Positions 45,401 through 50,760 of a DNA stretch of 64,000 nt are shown one piece after another; the stretch's first letter is position 1; the number at the start of each line of letters is the position of its first letter. Made by a program: the position numbers and the translations under genes. Below the pieces are notes generated by a model. It worked only from the letters and a program-made list of their open reading frames with translations, was not told the origin of the DNA and made no database searches. The stretch is from Pararge aegeria (taxonomy: Eukaryota; Arthropoda; Insecta; Lepidoptera; Nymphalidae). The stretch lies in assembly GCF_905163445.1 (NCBI RefSeq), contig NC_053202.1, positions 4,836,001 through 4,900,000 on the forward strand, written 5' to 3'.

Positions 45401-46961
45401 GGTAAAGACTTCGATTTAAATAGTTTAGGGACACTGTTCAATGATGAGGACTGCCGGACAGCCTTCCTAGACTACGCATTGAAAATTGTCAGAAAAGTAG
45501 ATAGAGCTATTGGGACCACCATATAGTTCATACAGAAGATTTTTTAAGGTATTAGTTACTTATTAAGATTAGCTTTAAATTGGTTAATAATATATATATA
45601 TATCATCATCATTCATCAAACCGATTGACGTCCACTGCTGGACATAGGTCTTATCTAGGGTGCACCAAACTCGACGATTCTGGACCGCCTGCATCCAGCG
45701 GCTCTACGCGACACGCTCGATATCGTCTGTCCACCTGCTTGGGGGTTGACCAACGCTGCGTTAACAGCTGCGGGTTTGCCAATCCAACACCTTGGAACCC
45801 CAACGTCCATCGGTTCTCCGAACTATGTGCCCCGCAGAAGTTATTTGAATAATTTATAAATAAATAAATAATAATAATAAATATATTACGACAACGCACA
45901 CATCGCCATCTAGCCCCAAAGTAGGCGTAGCTTGTGTTATGGGCACTAAGATGACTGTTGAATATTTTTATAAATAATATACATAACTACTTATAATATA
46001 CATATAAATACCCAGACACTGTAAAACATTCATGCTCATCACACAAACATTTTCCAGTTGTGGGAATCGAACCCACGGCCTTGGACCCAGAAAGCAGGGT
46101 AGCTACAAACTGCGCCAATCGGCCGTCAATGAAATAACATAATATTAATTTATATTAAGTTCAGGCCTTTCTCTGGTAGATCAAACAAGAGACTTCCTTG
46201 CAGCTGTATGGCATTAATTAAACGTACGACTTAAGACGTTGTTGAGCTTTTGAGACAGCTCGTCCGGGGAATTACTATCACCATGCCTATTTCTGCCCCT
46301 CAACAGCATTTCTGTGTTCTGAATGCTGTGTTGTGAAGGGCGTAGTTGCCGATGTAATTACAGGCACGTCTACTCAAATTGATGGACACAAGGCGGCATG
46401 TTGCGTGACGCGCTCCTTGCATGCCCTGTGTATTTTTGCTCTGTTCATAAATGGTTTTCAACTCAGGTGGCCATCAGCATTGTCTGTCAATTAGTACTAT
46501 AAAAACTCAGGCACTCAACATCACTCATTTATTTAATCGAAAAATAAAAAAAATAAAAAGTATTGCATTTAAAAGGTGTAAAACATAAACTCTTTAGATT
46601 TTTACCGTTACACCCTGCGCCGTCGAGAATCATTGGTCTTGAATACAACAAGCTAAATTCTGAAATTACATTTATGCTAAACTAACTAATGATAATAATA
46701 AGTACCTACTTAACAAGAATTTACAGCTAAATGTGGGTAGTATAAAAATAAGTACTTAGGTAAAAAAATGTATAACATATCAATCATATATATATGACTA
46801 CATCATATCAACTGATACTGAGTGAAGATGGTGATTTAAAATTGTATTGTTAATTCCAGGGTACGCCGTCAGTGAAACATGTAACTGATCAACAGTACGA
46901 GGAGCACAAGAAACTGCAAGAGAAATGGGCGGATTGTAACACACGACTCGTCGCTCTCTGA
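15461..46961 (+). CDS. INPP5F: Inositol polyphosphate 5-phosphatase F / Sac2 (SAC-domain phosphoinositide phosphatase), 18 exons
   Basis: Known family role: a SAC phosphatase acting mainly on PI4P on endosomes. Exons: 15461-15557, 15687-16066, 17354-17638, 19591-19775, 21633-21744, 24495-24567, 25844-26036, 27233-27398, 29041-29202, 30560-30630, 32243-32366, 35902-36029, 37903-38071, 39195-39357, 41428-41534, 42148-42271, 44196-44980, 46860-46961. All phases agree; the product is 1141 residues, close to the roughly 1130 of vertebrate Sac2. The SAC domain spans about residues 50-600 (WWKYADDRFFWNKHM, NYVETEQ, TFDFHEYCRGMHYEN, and the catalytic NCIDCLDRTN with Cys486-x5-Arg492). The Sac2-specific (hSac2) domain spans about 617-806 (DPHTGDPQETEMDSVL). 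The tail is Ser/Asp-rich, ending LVAL. Two donors are weak (GTGCTT after 32366, GTCAGA after 44980). Introns are full of transposons. Confidence 0.93.
16105..16370 (-). mobile_element. tRNA-derived SINE family 1
   Basis: Body with CATCGCCATCTAGCCC and CCCAGTCACTAAAAAACATT; the tRNA-like head is at the right end (CGCCAATCGGCCGGC on the plus strand). It starts about 40 bp after the exon 2 donor of INPP5F. Confidence 0.8.
16806..16950 (-). mobile_element. Short Helitron-like element
   Basis: The left edge reads CTAGCGGACCCCAGCGCC, i.e. a minus-strand 3' end CTAG followed by T. The right part has TCCAGCCGTTTAGGAGGAGT and a CA repeat. Same family as 4309-4460 and 57545-57732. Confidence 0.55.
17880..18190 (+). 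mobile_element. tRNA-derived SINE family 2, copy 1
   Basis: tRNA-like head with a B box GAGTTCGAATCCC, body CGCGAGGAAACCTGCATGCC and GGTGTGTGGAGTCCATGAATC, and an ATGATGATG tail. Copies also at 18355-18630, 34975-35275, 41060-41350, 55680-55900 and 58770-59055. INPP5F intron 3. Confidence 0.8.
18225..18290 (+). repeat. RTE-like LINE 3' scrap
   Basis: GCATTAATGAGACATTGATGGGCTGGGGATGA resembles in type the 3' ends of RTE-like elements. Too short for firm assignment. Confidence 0.3.
18355..18630 (+). mobile_element. tRNA-derived SINE family 2, copy 2
   Basis: A clear head GTGATAGCCTAGTGGTTAGA with B box GAGTTCGATCCC, same body as copy 1 with small deletions. Two same-strand copies lie within 800 bp. 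Confidence 0.8.
18740..18960 (+). pseudogene. LINE ORF2 C-terminal remnant
   Basis: The plus strand encodes an interrupted tail: WNALPENVPSE, then, after a frame change, QFKNRLDKHKKDKEHNKLYR and a stop. This matches the usual end of LINE reverse-transcriptase proteins. A closely related copy is on the minus strand at 62680-62830. Clade not assigned. Confidence 0.65.
19195..19430. repeat. Interspersed repeat of about 220 bp, copy 2
   Basis: Matches 12900-13130 over almost its whole length, with a small AT insertion near 19375. Class unknown. Confidence 0.6.
19804..20543 (-). mobile_element. Helitron, minus orientation, with nested LINE scrap
   Basis: The left end CTAGCTATTGCCCGCGACAT is the inverted 3' terminus; the right end reads CATTCATAATGTTAGTAAGGA, the inverted 5' terminus. 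Inside, 19975-20060 matches on the minus strand the LINE 3' region also found at 37395-37440. A 20-bp perfect hairpin lies at 20235-20284. No ORF. Confidence 0.55.
20560..21010 (+). mobile_element. LINE 3' end with TTTGAA tail
   Basis: Coding remnant up to 20745 ending SYYNIKDYLNDKKAWV, the characteristic end of a LINE ORF2, then about 260 bp of 3' UTR and a tail of repeated TTTGAA/TTTGAATT. Related tails: 23745-23905, 31010-31215, 32105-32212, 37395-37905, 39475-39730, 43973-44110 and 52300-52410. Confidence 0.7.
21215..21520 (+). mobile_element. tRNA-derived SINE family 3, copy 1
   Basis: Head TGGCGCAACGGTAAGCGCTG with B-box region GAGTTCGTTTCCC, then the GACAAAGATGCGCTGC and TTTAGTGTTCCGGTG body and a poly-A-like end. 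Copies at 23928-24150, 27950-28133, 51134-51300 and 51790-51930 (opposite strand), and 56795-57030. Confidence 0.75.
21822..22255 (-). mobile_element. tRNA-derived SINE family 1 with a nested insertion
   Basis: The left part is the SINE tail and body (ACTATACACACATGGCTATC); the right part has the tRNA-like head (GTGGGAATCGAACCCACGGC). About 130 bp of unrelated sequence between about 21980 and 22112 splits the body. The insert class is unknown. Confidence 0.65.
22640..23160 (+). pseudogene. Transposon-derived PD-(D/E)XK-like ORF fragment
   Basis: An open frame of 151 codons (22647-23102) in an INPP5F intron. From residue 20 it reads KRPDGMTLIPW ... LLWDATCVDTLA, a pattern I recognise from C-terminal modules of reverse-transcriptase-type mobile proteins in animals, and consistent with a PD-(D/E)XK nuclease core (PD, then D after a hydrophobic strand). 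It continues SFIFVPFGVETLGPWG, then QRISLAIQRGNAASILGTVP. A stop and an A-rich 3' end follow, so it looks like the 3' end of a retroelement. Family unnamed; activity unlikely given the missing upstream part. Confidence 0.55.
23250..23465 (-). repeat. Possible LINE ORF remnant
   Basis: A 63-codon minus-strand frame (KRSPMRRLLDTLNNN ...) resembles LINE C-terminal tails in composition only. Weak call. Confidence 0.25.
23745..23905 (+). mobile_element. LINE 3' tail (TTTGAA family)
   Basis: Matches 20865-21000, including AACGCTTCATAAGTGCCTG and the ATTTTGAATTTGAATTTGAA end. Confidence 0.6.
23928..24150 (+). mobile_element. tRNA-derived SINE family 3, copy 2
   Basis: Head TGGCGCAACGGTAAGCGCAG, B-box region GGGTTGGGTTCCC, body AAAGACGTGCCGCTAAGCC. 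It directly follows a LINE tail at 23905. Confidence 0.7.
24774..25210 (-). mobile_element. MITE family TATACAACGTGT, copy 2
   Basis: Terminal ATACAACGTGT and ACACGTTGTATA. The interior matches copy 1 in reverse, including TACGCGTCGCGTAGCGTAGG. INPP5F intron 6. Confidence 0.65.
25250..25575 (+). mobile_element. Internally deleted LINE: RT fragment joined to 3' UTR
   Basis: 25264-25430 encodes a piece of the reverse-transcriptase fingers (SNAVGTDSISRNMI...LTHIL, then after a frameshift FPEEWKYAQITPLPKK). It runs straight into the repeat GCAGAGATCGCTACTAAGCG ... GGTGTACAAATAAAGAGT. That links the latter repeat, also at 26084-26215, 36952-37090, 56553-56680 and 60303-60425, to a LINE family as its 3' UTR. 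Confidence 0.65.
26084..26215 (+). mobile_element. LINE 3' UTR fragment (GCAGAGATCGCTAC type family)
   Basis: Contains AGATCGTTACTTAGCGATAA and GGTGTACAAATAAAGAGTA followed by AAAT repeats. It starts about 48 bp after the exon 7 donor of INPP5F. Confidence 0.6.
26262..26340 (+). mobile_element. tRNA-derived SINE family 4 fragment
   Basis: Has the B-box region CGCAGGTTCAAATCCTGTCG and GGTTCCGGA end, as at 32925-33015, 33905-33990 and 59150-59235. Confidence 0.5.
26588..26902. mobile_element. Foldback MITE with arms of about 110 bp
   Basis: ATGTAAATTAAGCTTAATTT begins the left arm and its inverse ends the right arm. Pairing continues through CTATACTCCGCGAAAAGCAG and then, imperfectly, to AACAGATCTTCG. 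The whole 315 bp can form one hairpin. A terminal fragment is at 13388-13428. INPP5F intron 7. Confidence 0.75.
26948..27200 (+). mobile_element. tRNA-derived SINE family 1, best full copy
   Basis: Head GGTCGATTGGCGCAGTGGGC (A box) and GGGTTCGATTCCCAC (B box), then the body to GTGTATTGTCGTAGTATATT. Its tail ends about 30 bp before the acceptor of the catalytic INPP5F exon. Confidence 0.85.
27233..27398 (+). CDS. INPP5F: INPP5F exon 8, SAC catalytic motif
   Basis: Encodes residues 442-497, CRGMHYENVS ... NGVFRVNCIDCLDRTNVVQ. The P-loop C-x5-R-T is complete: Cys486, Arg492, Thr493. Acceptor is TTTTTTTTAG, donor GTAATA. The active site is therefore intact in this allele. Confidence 0.93.
27425..27560 (+). 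mobile_element. tRNA-derived SINE family 1, headless fragment
   Basis: Only the body and tail are present (CTAGATGGCAATGTGTGTAT). Confidence 0.5.
27610..27925 (+). pseudogene. RTE-type LINE reverse transcriptase C-terminal remnant
   Basis: The 27633-27899 frame encodes VAKLKWQWAGHIARR ... GKRSVGRPPTRWTDDIRR and ends TYVQQWTSIG before a stop and an ATGATGATG tail. This is the well-known C-terminus of RTE-like elements. A 3' scrap of the same kind lies at 28868-28985, and inverted ones at 45600-45850 and 55095-55330. Confidence 0.8.
27950..28133 (+). mobile_element. tRNA-derived SINE family 3, copy 3
   Basis: GCGCAACGGTGAGCGCTG head, GGGTTCGATTCCCGA B box, GACGTGCCGCTAAGCGATTT body. A small inverted-repeat element abuts its 3' end. 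Confidence 0.75.
28134..28279. mobile_element. 146-bp MITE with GAAGTTATACTTCTTT ends
   Basis: GAAGTTATACTTCTTT is matched by AAAGAAGTATAACTTC at the right end; the interior has no ORF. No clear target duplication. Confidence 0.5.
28603..28860 (+). mobile_element. tRNA-derived SINE family 1
   Basis: Head GACTGGCGCAGTGGGCAGCG, B box GGGTTCGATTCCCAC, body to CTAGATGGCGATGGCGAT. It is followed at 28868-28985 by an RTE-type 3' scrap. Confidence 0.8.
29685..30410. repeat. 49-bp minisatellite, about 15 units
   Basis: The unit begins GATCTGTTTCTGGCTTATGC. Two unit types occur: one ending with a CTTAACACCTACGCACC type end and one ending TTTAAAATTTACTCATCAC. They alternate in blocks, with larger blocks repeated, so a higher-order repeat is present. 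It lies in the INPP5F intron between exons 9 and 10. Confidence 0.9.
30640..31215. repeat. TTTGAA-family LINE tails, two fragments
   Basis: 30640-30705 is a minus-strand fragment (CCGGTGGTAGAGTAATTTAC). 31000-31215 holds a plus fragment (CAAAAGTGCTTATATTAGGC) and a minus one (GAAACCGGCAAGGAACTCAG). Both are 3' ends of the same family as 20560-21010. Confidence 0.5.
31250..31505 (-). mobile_element. tRNA-derived SINE family 1
   Basis: Minus-strand full copy: body ACATCGCCATCTAGCCCC and head inverse CACTGCGCCAGTCGGCCGTC. Confidence 0.85.
31637..32091 (-). mobile_element. Non-autonomous Helitron, minus orientation
   Basis: The left edge CTAGCTGTTGCCCGCGACTT is the inverted CTAG terminus with hairpin-prone GC-rich sequence. 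The right edge is CATTTATAATATTAGTAGGG, the inverted 5' end. The interior matches 12044-12393 in reverse (CGATCCTCATGAA block). Confidence 0.7.
32105..32212 (+). mobile_element. LINE 3' tail (TTTGAA family) abutting exon 11
   Basis: GAACCGGTGGTAGAGTCACT to TTTTGAATTTTGAATTTT; the tail ends 30 bp before the acceptor at 32243. Confidence 0.65.
32500..32750 (+). mobile_element. tRNA-derived SINE family 1
   Basis: Head GAGTGGCGCAGTGGGCAGCG, body to GATGGCGATGTGTGTATTGT. INPP5F intron 11. Confidence 0.85.
32867..33990 (+). repeat. Duplicated SINE family 4 segment, second copy split by a MITE
   Basis: AGATGGCGCCACAGTCGCTA ... AAAAGGCATATA followed by a tRNA-like head occurs at 32867-33015 and again from about 33060, where 33102-33888 interrupts it. 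Both heads carry AGTCACAGGTTCAAATCCTG. The two copies differ at several sites, so the duplication is not recent. Confidence 0.6.
33102..33888. mobile_element. 787-bp TIR element with TA target duplication
   Basis: TACTATAGTCGTAAAAATGG opens the left end; CCGACTATAGTA closes the right. Inverted pairing extends about 40 bp through CCCGTTTTGACATTTGT. TA flanks both ends. No transposase is recognisable. A mariner-like non-autonomous element is inferred from the TA duplication. Confidence 0.7.
34098..34595. mobile_element. Inverted-end repeat (GTAAAGTCGG family), copy 1
   Basis: Begins near GCCTGTAAAGTCGGTATACG with ACGTGACAACG, and ends near CGTTGTCACGT. A second copy is at 38108-38530 with the same ends. 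Interiors have diverged. A non-autonomous DNA element is inferred. Confidence 0.55.
34975..35275 (-). mobile_element. tRNA-derived SINE family 2, minus copy
   Basis: Inverted tail ATCATCATCATATAAATC on the left, inverted head with GGATTCGAACTCGGCCCCCC on the right. INPP5F intron 11. Confidence 0.8.
35735..35842 (-). repeat. Fragments of a MITE (TGCACGC end) and SINE family 3
   Basis: GCATACCCTGTATGCACGCTACTG is one end of the CAGTGGCGTGCA MITE family. The adjoining GGGTATTGAACCTGGGGCC ... CACCGCTGCGC is an inverted tRNA-like head of SINE family 3 type. Confidence 0.4.
36060..36660 (-). pseudogene. LINE reverse-transcriptase 3' remnant, minus strand
   Basis: The reverse complement near 36570-36660 encodes LQKKCIRAICNVGPLESC and KPLFRKLPLPCMY, the thumb/C-terminal LQK-AIRAI motif of LINE ORF2 proteins. 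The remaining frame is broken by stops and shifts. INPP5F intron 12. Confidence 0.6.
36952..37090 (+). mobile_element. LINE 3' UTR fragment (GCAGAGATCGCTAC family)
   Basis: TGGCAGAGATCGCTACTTAG through GGTGTACAAATAAAGAG; nearly identical to 26084-26215, including flanking CTAATCCTAAGGTTGC. Confidence 0.65.
37395..37905 (+). mobile_element. LINE 3' end interrupted by a MITE, abutting exon 13
   Basis: KFKEYVKTHLLQRGYYTIDE is readable at 37405-37470 (LINE ORF2 C-terminus), followed by the TTTCTTGCCGGCTTCTTC 3' region. A MITE of the CAGTGGCGTGCA family (about 37650-37830) splits it. The TTTGAA tail resumes at 37855 and runs into the exon 13 acceptor TTTACAG. A 20-bp near-palindrome lies at 37681-37723. 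Confidence 0.65.
38108..38530. mobile_element. Inverted-end repeat (GTAAAGTCGG family), copy 2
   Basis: Starts TTGTCTGTAAAGTCGGCTTA with GTGACAACG and ends GACGTTGTCACGTAAAA. It starts 37 bp beyond the exon 13 donor. The ORF-like stretches inside have no recognisable product. Confidence 0.55.
39475..39730 (+). mobile_element. LINE 3' end (TTTGAA family)
   Basis: GGTTACTACACGATTGATGA, then TTGGAAAAGAGCAATCTGCT, CCGGTGGTAGAGTCACTACA and a TGAATTTTGAATTT end. INPP5F intron 14. Confidence 0.65.
40711..41045. mobile_element. 335-bp foldback with a MITE at its centre
   Basis: Outer arms 40711-40776 and 40980-41045 are inverted copies (GCACTAAAGTACAGTACGAT and inverse). The centre 40777-40979 has the CAGTGGCGTGCA ... 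TGCACGCCACTG ends of the MITE family seen at 49620-49760 and 37650-37830. No simple target duplication: the flanks are inverted, not direct. Confidence 0.7.
41060..41350 (+). mobile_element. tRNA-derived SINE family 2
   Basis: AAAGCGGTAAAGCTTCGGCT head with GAGTTCGAGCCCTGG B box, body CGTGAGGAAACCTGCATGCC, tail GACAATGATGAAGATG. INPP5F intron 14. Confidence 0.7.
41793..41854. repeat. 62-bp palindrome with AT core
   Basis: TTCTAAGTGTTTACTTATGA on the left is perfectly inverted on the right around an (AT)n centre. The arm sequence is also an internal segment of the TATACAACGTGT MITE (42412-42432). Directly followed by a SINE family 1 copy. Confidence 0.8.
41870..42122 (-). mobile_element. tRNA-derived SINE family 1
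   Basis: Full minus copy, ending in the inverted head TGCGCCAATCGGCCGTC; it stops 26 bp before the exon 16 acceptor. Confidence 0.85.
42281..42545 (+). mobile_element. MITE family TATACAACGTGT, truncated copy
   Basis: CTATACGACGTGTAACCGAA to GCATGTGATAATG; starts 10 bp after the exon 16 donor. The right terminus is missing. Confidence 0.6.
42555..43020. mobile_element. Two SINE family 2 fragments in opposite orientation
   Basis: 42555-42675 is a plus-strand head (GAAGCGGTGCTAGCGCATTA). 42890-43020 is a minus-strand 3' half (GACTTCACACACCTTTGAGG). The 215 bp between includes an RTE-like scrap (GGTCCACCAACGCGGCGCTT). Confidence 0.5.
43745..43960. repeat. Interspersed repeat of about 220 bp, copy 3
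   Basis: Matches 12900-13130. Directly followed at 43973-44110 by a TTTGAA-family LINE tail (GAGCAACTGCTGAGTTTCTT). The 43025-43740 stretch shows nothing I can name. Confidence 0.6.
44106..44158. repeat. Hairpin 38 bp upstream of exon 17
   Basis: AATTAACTGCTTTATTGACC on the left pairs with GGTCAATAAAGGAGTTAATT on the right with one mismatch, loop about 5-9 nt. It lies between a LINE tail and the exon 17 acceptor at 44195. Confidence 0.6.
44196..44980 (+). CDS. INPP5F: INPP5F exon 17, long variable C-terminal exon
   Basis: 785 bp encoding about residues 847-1108: a Ser-, Asp- and Lys-rich disordered tail (SDGLSSDYSSDDENR) with a helical stretch near the end (MRSNSQHEITFN ... LSPFSKLAKGVQSLGANLDP). 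The latter resembles conserved Sac2 C-terminal segments. Acceptor ACCGCAG. The donor AAG|GTCAGA is weak; reading through adds about 48 residues, mostly of Helitron sequence, before a stop at 45127. Confidence 0.85.
45009..45343 (-). mobile_element. Helitron, minus orientation, duplicated 3' part
   Basis: Left edge CTAGCTTCAAAATTGGGTCT; a second 3'-type block at 45150 (TGCCCGCGGCTTCGATCGTA); right edge TTGCATTTATAATATTAGTAGGA. It starts 29 bp after exon 17. Confidence 0.55.
45600..45850 (-). repeat. RTE-like LINE 3' region
   Basis: Minus-strand element: inverted ATCATCATC tail and GACGTCCACTGCTGGACATA, then CGTCTGTCCACCTGCTTGGG. Same type as 55095-55330. Confidence 0.55.
45880..46130 (-). mobile_element. 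tRNA-derived SINE family 1
   Basis: Full minus copy with GTGGGAATCGAACCCACGGC and the TGCGCCAATCGGCCGTCAA head. Confidence 0.85.
46300..46500. repeat. Possible LINE 3' UTR
   Basis: GCGTAGTTGCCGATGTAATTACAGGCAC and the CAGGTGGCCATCAGC end resemble LINE 3' UTRs of Lepidoptera. No ORF; weak call. Confidence 0.3.
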
Positions 46962-47444
46962 AGAGTCCAGTGTATTAAAAACAAGGTATTTTTTTGGTCA
47001 CAAATGTTACAAAATGTATACACCTCATATGCCAGTACAGTTTTTTTTTTTATTAGGAACAATATATTGTTTCTCTTTAGTAATAGTAGATGAAGTATAG
47101 AAAGATAGAAGGAGCGCTTGCGAACAAAAACGTTGATAAAATTGAAGCCAGTTGTGCGTACGAAAATAGCATTTAATAGAGACAGTCAGTGAGTAATGGC
47201 TTTATTAGCATTAATGACATAAATCAAATTTTAGACGAATTATATATATTTATTTTTCGGCACCAATCGTCCACGTGTTATTTTCGTTCGTCCCTGAATA
47301 AGTATACTTCGTATTGATCCAGGGTGTGACAGACTATGGTCTGTCTGTATGTAAAATTGCATTCTTCATCTTTTTAGCAATTTAAACTTCATTACGTTAA
47401 TATTAGGGTATATTAAATAGATTTTTTTTTATTTATATTCTTTA

Positions 47445-48030
47445 TATATAAAAAATGTATACAATAAATAAAAAATCTGACTAAAGAAAAAATATAGACG
47501 GCAAAATATTACTAACATTAAAAAGACGCAGTTCTTGCAAGATGTAGGAGAGGCAAACGATTGCCAAATTTCCTCAATTTTACCTTAAAAAAGCAACATA
47601 TATTTATAAAAAAAATAAATAAAAAATCTGACTAAAGAAAAAATATAGACGGCTAAATATATTACTAACATTAAAAAGACGCAGCGCTTGCAAGATGCAG
47701 GAGAGGCAAACGATTGCCAAATTTCCTAAATTTTACCTTAAAAAGCAAGATATATATATAAAAATATAAATAAAAAAATTTGACTAAAGAAGAAATATAT
47801 ACGGCTAAATATATTACTAACATTAAAAAGACGCAGCGCTTGCATTATGTAGGGGAGGCAAACGATCGCCAAATTTCCTAAATTTTACCTTAAAAAGCAA
47901 GATATATAAATAAAAATATAAATAAAAAAATTTGACTAAAGAAAAATATAGACGGCTAAATATGTAACTAATCTTAAAGAGACGCAGCACTTGCAAAATG
48001 TAGGAGAGGCAAACGGTTGCCAAATTTCCA
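47445..48030. repeat. Four tandem units of about 151 bp
   Basis: Each unit has TTGACTAAAGAAAAAATATA, AAAAAGACGCAGCGCTTGCA and GAGGCAAACGATTGCCAAAT. Unit starts fall near 47478, 47630, 47781 and 47932. It lies about 500 bp beyond the INPP5F stop. The palindromic GGCAAACGATTGCC is kept in most units. Confidence 0.85.
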
Positions 48031-48484
48031 TTGCTTAGTTCAATTATTAGAATAATAATTATTTACAGCAACTGTATAGAGAAACATGCGATTTTAAGAA
48101 TGCTCATAGCAGTAGAGTACTTTATGGCATTGCTTACAGAAATTTAGTAATTGGGCGTCGTCTTTAATCGCTTTTATGTTCAATCTAGTATCACATGTTT
48201 CCTTACACAGGGACTAGAAATAGCGTTAAATTATAATAGAATATAACTAATATAAGCTAAATGAAAAAGATAGATTATGCCATGCGCTAGGTACTTTGTT
48301 TGTGCGAAGGTCATAATGACAACATCTTAACAGACAGATCCACAAACTTTTTTTCTTTCTATACATTTTCCGTCTATCACTTTCATTTAGTCTGCGATAA
48401 ACATTAATTTTGACTACGAAATGTGTTTTAAATTTTTTACTCTGTATGTAGGTACTAGGTGATTGGAATTGTTATGTATTGATT

Positions 48485-48640
48485 AAATTCGGTGTTAAGG
48501 ACGCCCTCCAACCTGGGATCTTAGGACTAAAGGCCTCTCTCAACGGGAGGTCTGCATATAATCACCTCGTTGGGCAGACTTGTAGGTGAACGCGAATGGT
48601 AGTAGTAGCACAAAGGTGCTGCACTCCGTTCTCCGTTATA
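48485..48640. repeat. Possible LINE 3' region
   Basis: GGCCTCTCTCAACGGGAGGT and TAATCACCTCGTTGGGCAGA resemble LINE 3' UTR sequence. No coding remnant. Confidence 0.3.
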
Positions 48641-48789
48641 TCCCCTTAGCCTATACTTAAATAACAGTAATTGTCGAGATTTATTCTTAGTTTTCTATTT
48701 ATTTTAAAAATCACAGAATTAAGAACACACAGAAACCGTATACACGACTAATATTGAAGCCTCAAAAACCATTCCACTTTAGTAGTGTT

Positions 48790-48921
48790 TCTCGAACAGG
48801 CGGTTAGTCATTACATTCCATTAAGCAGTTGACAGTAAATTATTTTACCTTTTATGTTCTAAACGTTTACCATTTAATGCGAAAATGAGGAATAGTCTAC
48901 AACATTCCGCGGGTGTGAAGT
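48790..48921. repeat. Unclassified repeat shared with 13782-13918
   Basis: CAGTTGACAGTAAATTATTT, ATGTTCTAAACGTTTACCAT and CATTCCGCGGGTGTGAA in the same order as the other copy. Confidence 0.5.
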
Positions 48922-49111
48922 CAGACGTGCGCGGGGCGTTTTCACTGTTTTTGGACGCAATTCTCTTCGTGCAATAATCGCTGAAGTGTGTTCTGTGTGT
49001 TTTTAATTCTATGACTAAAATAATTACTTTATTCACTCATGTAGTTTTAACACTGTTAACATTTATTACAATGTTATAAAACTGTGCAAAATTACCTATA
49101 CGCTATTACAA

Positions 49112-49504
49112 TCTATATATATAAAAGAGAAAGTGTGTGGGTATGTTCCGTAAAGGCTCCGAAACGGCTGGACCGATTTCAATGAAACTTTCAGGGAATC
49201 TCCGGATAAACCTGGCGAGTAATCCTGTAAAGTTTGGTGTGACGATCGGAGCACTCCTATTTTTGAACTGTCAAACTGTCATATACAGCTTTTATTTACT
49301 ATGATGATATTCTATTGTTGGGTGTACATGGGTGCAGCTAATTATATTCACCCGCTTGAGAAGAGAATACAAGATAATGAATACGAAGAGAAGTAAATGA
49401 TTAAATATATTATTAGACTTAAATTAAAAATTTAATGATGTAAGTTTATTGTTTAAATAAAATAAAGCAAAATCTATCCCGTAGAAGCGGGCTGGGTACG
49501 CTAG
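49112..49504 (+). mobile_element. Complete short Helitron, A/T insertion site
   Basis: Begins TCTATATATATAAAAGAG after an A and ends CTAG before a T. A hairpin CCCGTAGAAGCGGG lies shortly before CTAG. Interior has CCGAAACGGCTGGACCGATT. All Helitron end rules are met; no Rep/helicase coding. Confidence 0.75.
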
Positions 49505-49619
49505 TTATTTATAAATACACAGTACAGTAGAATGTTAAATGGAGATGATCGATCAACCTGAGGCGTAGGTTTTAAGCCTCATGTGCGGTTTATTCAACCG
49601 GCAACCAATCTCTGGAACC

Positions 49620-49760
49620 AGTGGCGTGCACTTCATATATGCAAAAGCTCTGCATACCCTAAAATTTTTATATAACCCATTAATGCGAAGGATTGTTCCA
49701 TTTTATGGCATCTGCCTTTTTTATGCATACCCTGGTCAATAACTCTGTGTACGCCACTGA
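49620..49760. mobile_element. MITE with CAGTGGCGTGCA ends
   Basis: CAGTGGCGTGCACTT at left and GTACGCCACTG at right; interior TATGCAAAAGCTCTGCATACCC. Same family as 37650-37830 and 40777-40979. hAT-like ends (CAG...CTG); target duplication not clear. Confidence 0.6.
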
Positions 49761-50059
49761 CTAAAACACACCTGTGCTGCTTGGCGGCAGTAATAAAAGT
49801 GCCAGTAGTACAGCACGGACGAGTTCTGTTACAAAAAGTACTTCTACTACTGAAATACTGAACAGAACTACTGATATATGTGTGAATGATGTGCTGATCA
49901 AAGCCCGCCAACATACATTGGAAAAGCGTCGAGGGTTAAACGCTTCCTGTCCTATGAGAAAGGTGGCCGTGCCCAGCTGTGGGATTCTTATAGGCTGGGA
50001 TTATCATGATACGTTCTCAAGTACGATTAAATATACGAGGTTAAGGCACAGTAAATAAA

Positions 50060-50470
50060 TGTACAACGTGTGAATGAAAATCGAAATGATACTTAGTCTT
50101 TAGAGGTAATTTATGTACTGACTCTGAAAATTATGTGTGAAACCGATACGCTAATAGTTTTTGAGTAAACCACTGCCATTTTTTTTTAAAGAAAGAAATC
50201 AGATACAGCCCTAACATCACATGCAATAATAAAATCCAGTGACTATCGTCAGTTTATTAGGTACGCGTCGCATAGCGTAGGTACTATGCGCGTGTCGGTC
50301 TTTCATCTTCAATAGGGTTGTCATAATTAAACACTTAAAATGTTTTGAATTCGTTTGCATGGAAAAATAAATATGCTACTTTTAATTTAATATTTTTACA
50401 GGATGATTCCTTATGAAATATACGTATGCACTCTTATACAGTATTTCGTAATTAATTAACACGTTGTATA
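50060..50470 (-). mobile_element. MITE family TATACAACGTGT, copy 3
   Basis: GTACAACGTGTGAATGAAAA to ACACGTTGTATA; interior in the same order as copy 2 (TACGCGTCGCATAGCGTAGG). Confidence 0.65.
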
Positions 50471-50529
50471 AGTTAGAGCAGTACGGAAACTAGACCCAAA
50501 TGGAAAAATAAAACCAACTTTTATTATAC

Positions 50530-50760
50530 CTACACTTCAGTAACTCGCACCTCAATCCACGCGACCTACTTACACTTCAGTAACTCGCACTTACTTTCCA
50601 CGCGACCTACAAACACTTCAGTAACTCGCACCTACTTTCCACGCGACCTACCTACACTTCAGTAACGCGCACCTACTTTCCACGCGACCTACCTACACTT
50701 CAGTAACTCACACCTACTTTCCACGTGACCTACCTACACTTCAGTAACCCAAGTCGCGAG
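50530..50760. repeat. 41-bp minisatellite, about 5.5 units
   Basis: The unit CACGCGACCTACCTACACTT, then CAGTAACTCGCACCTACTTTC. Units differ at a few sites. GC-richer than its surroundings. Confidence 0.9.

Noticed and set aside
49774..50058. 94-codon plus-strand frame rich in Ser and Thr
   Set aside because: No domain, no splice context, and it sits between two MITEs; low-complexity composition suggests chance.
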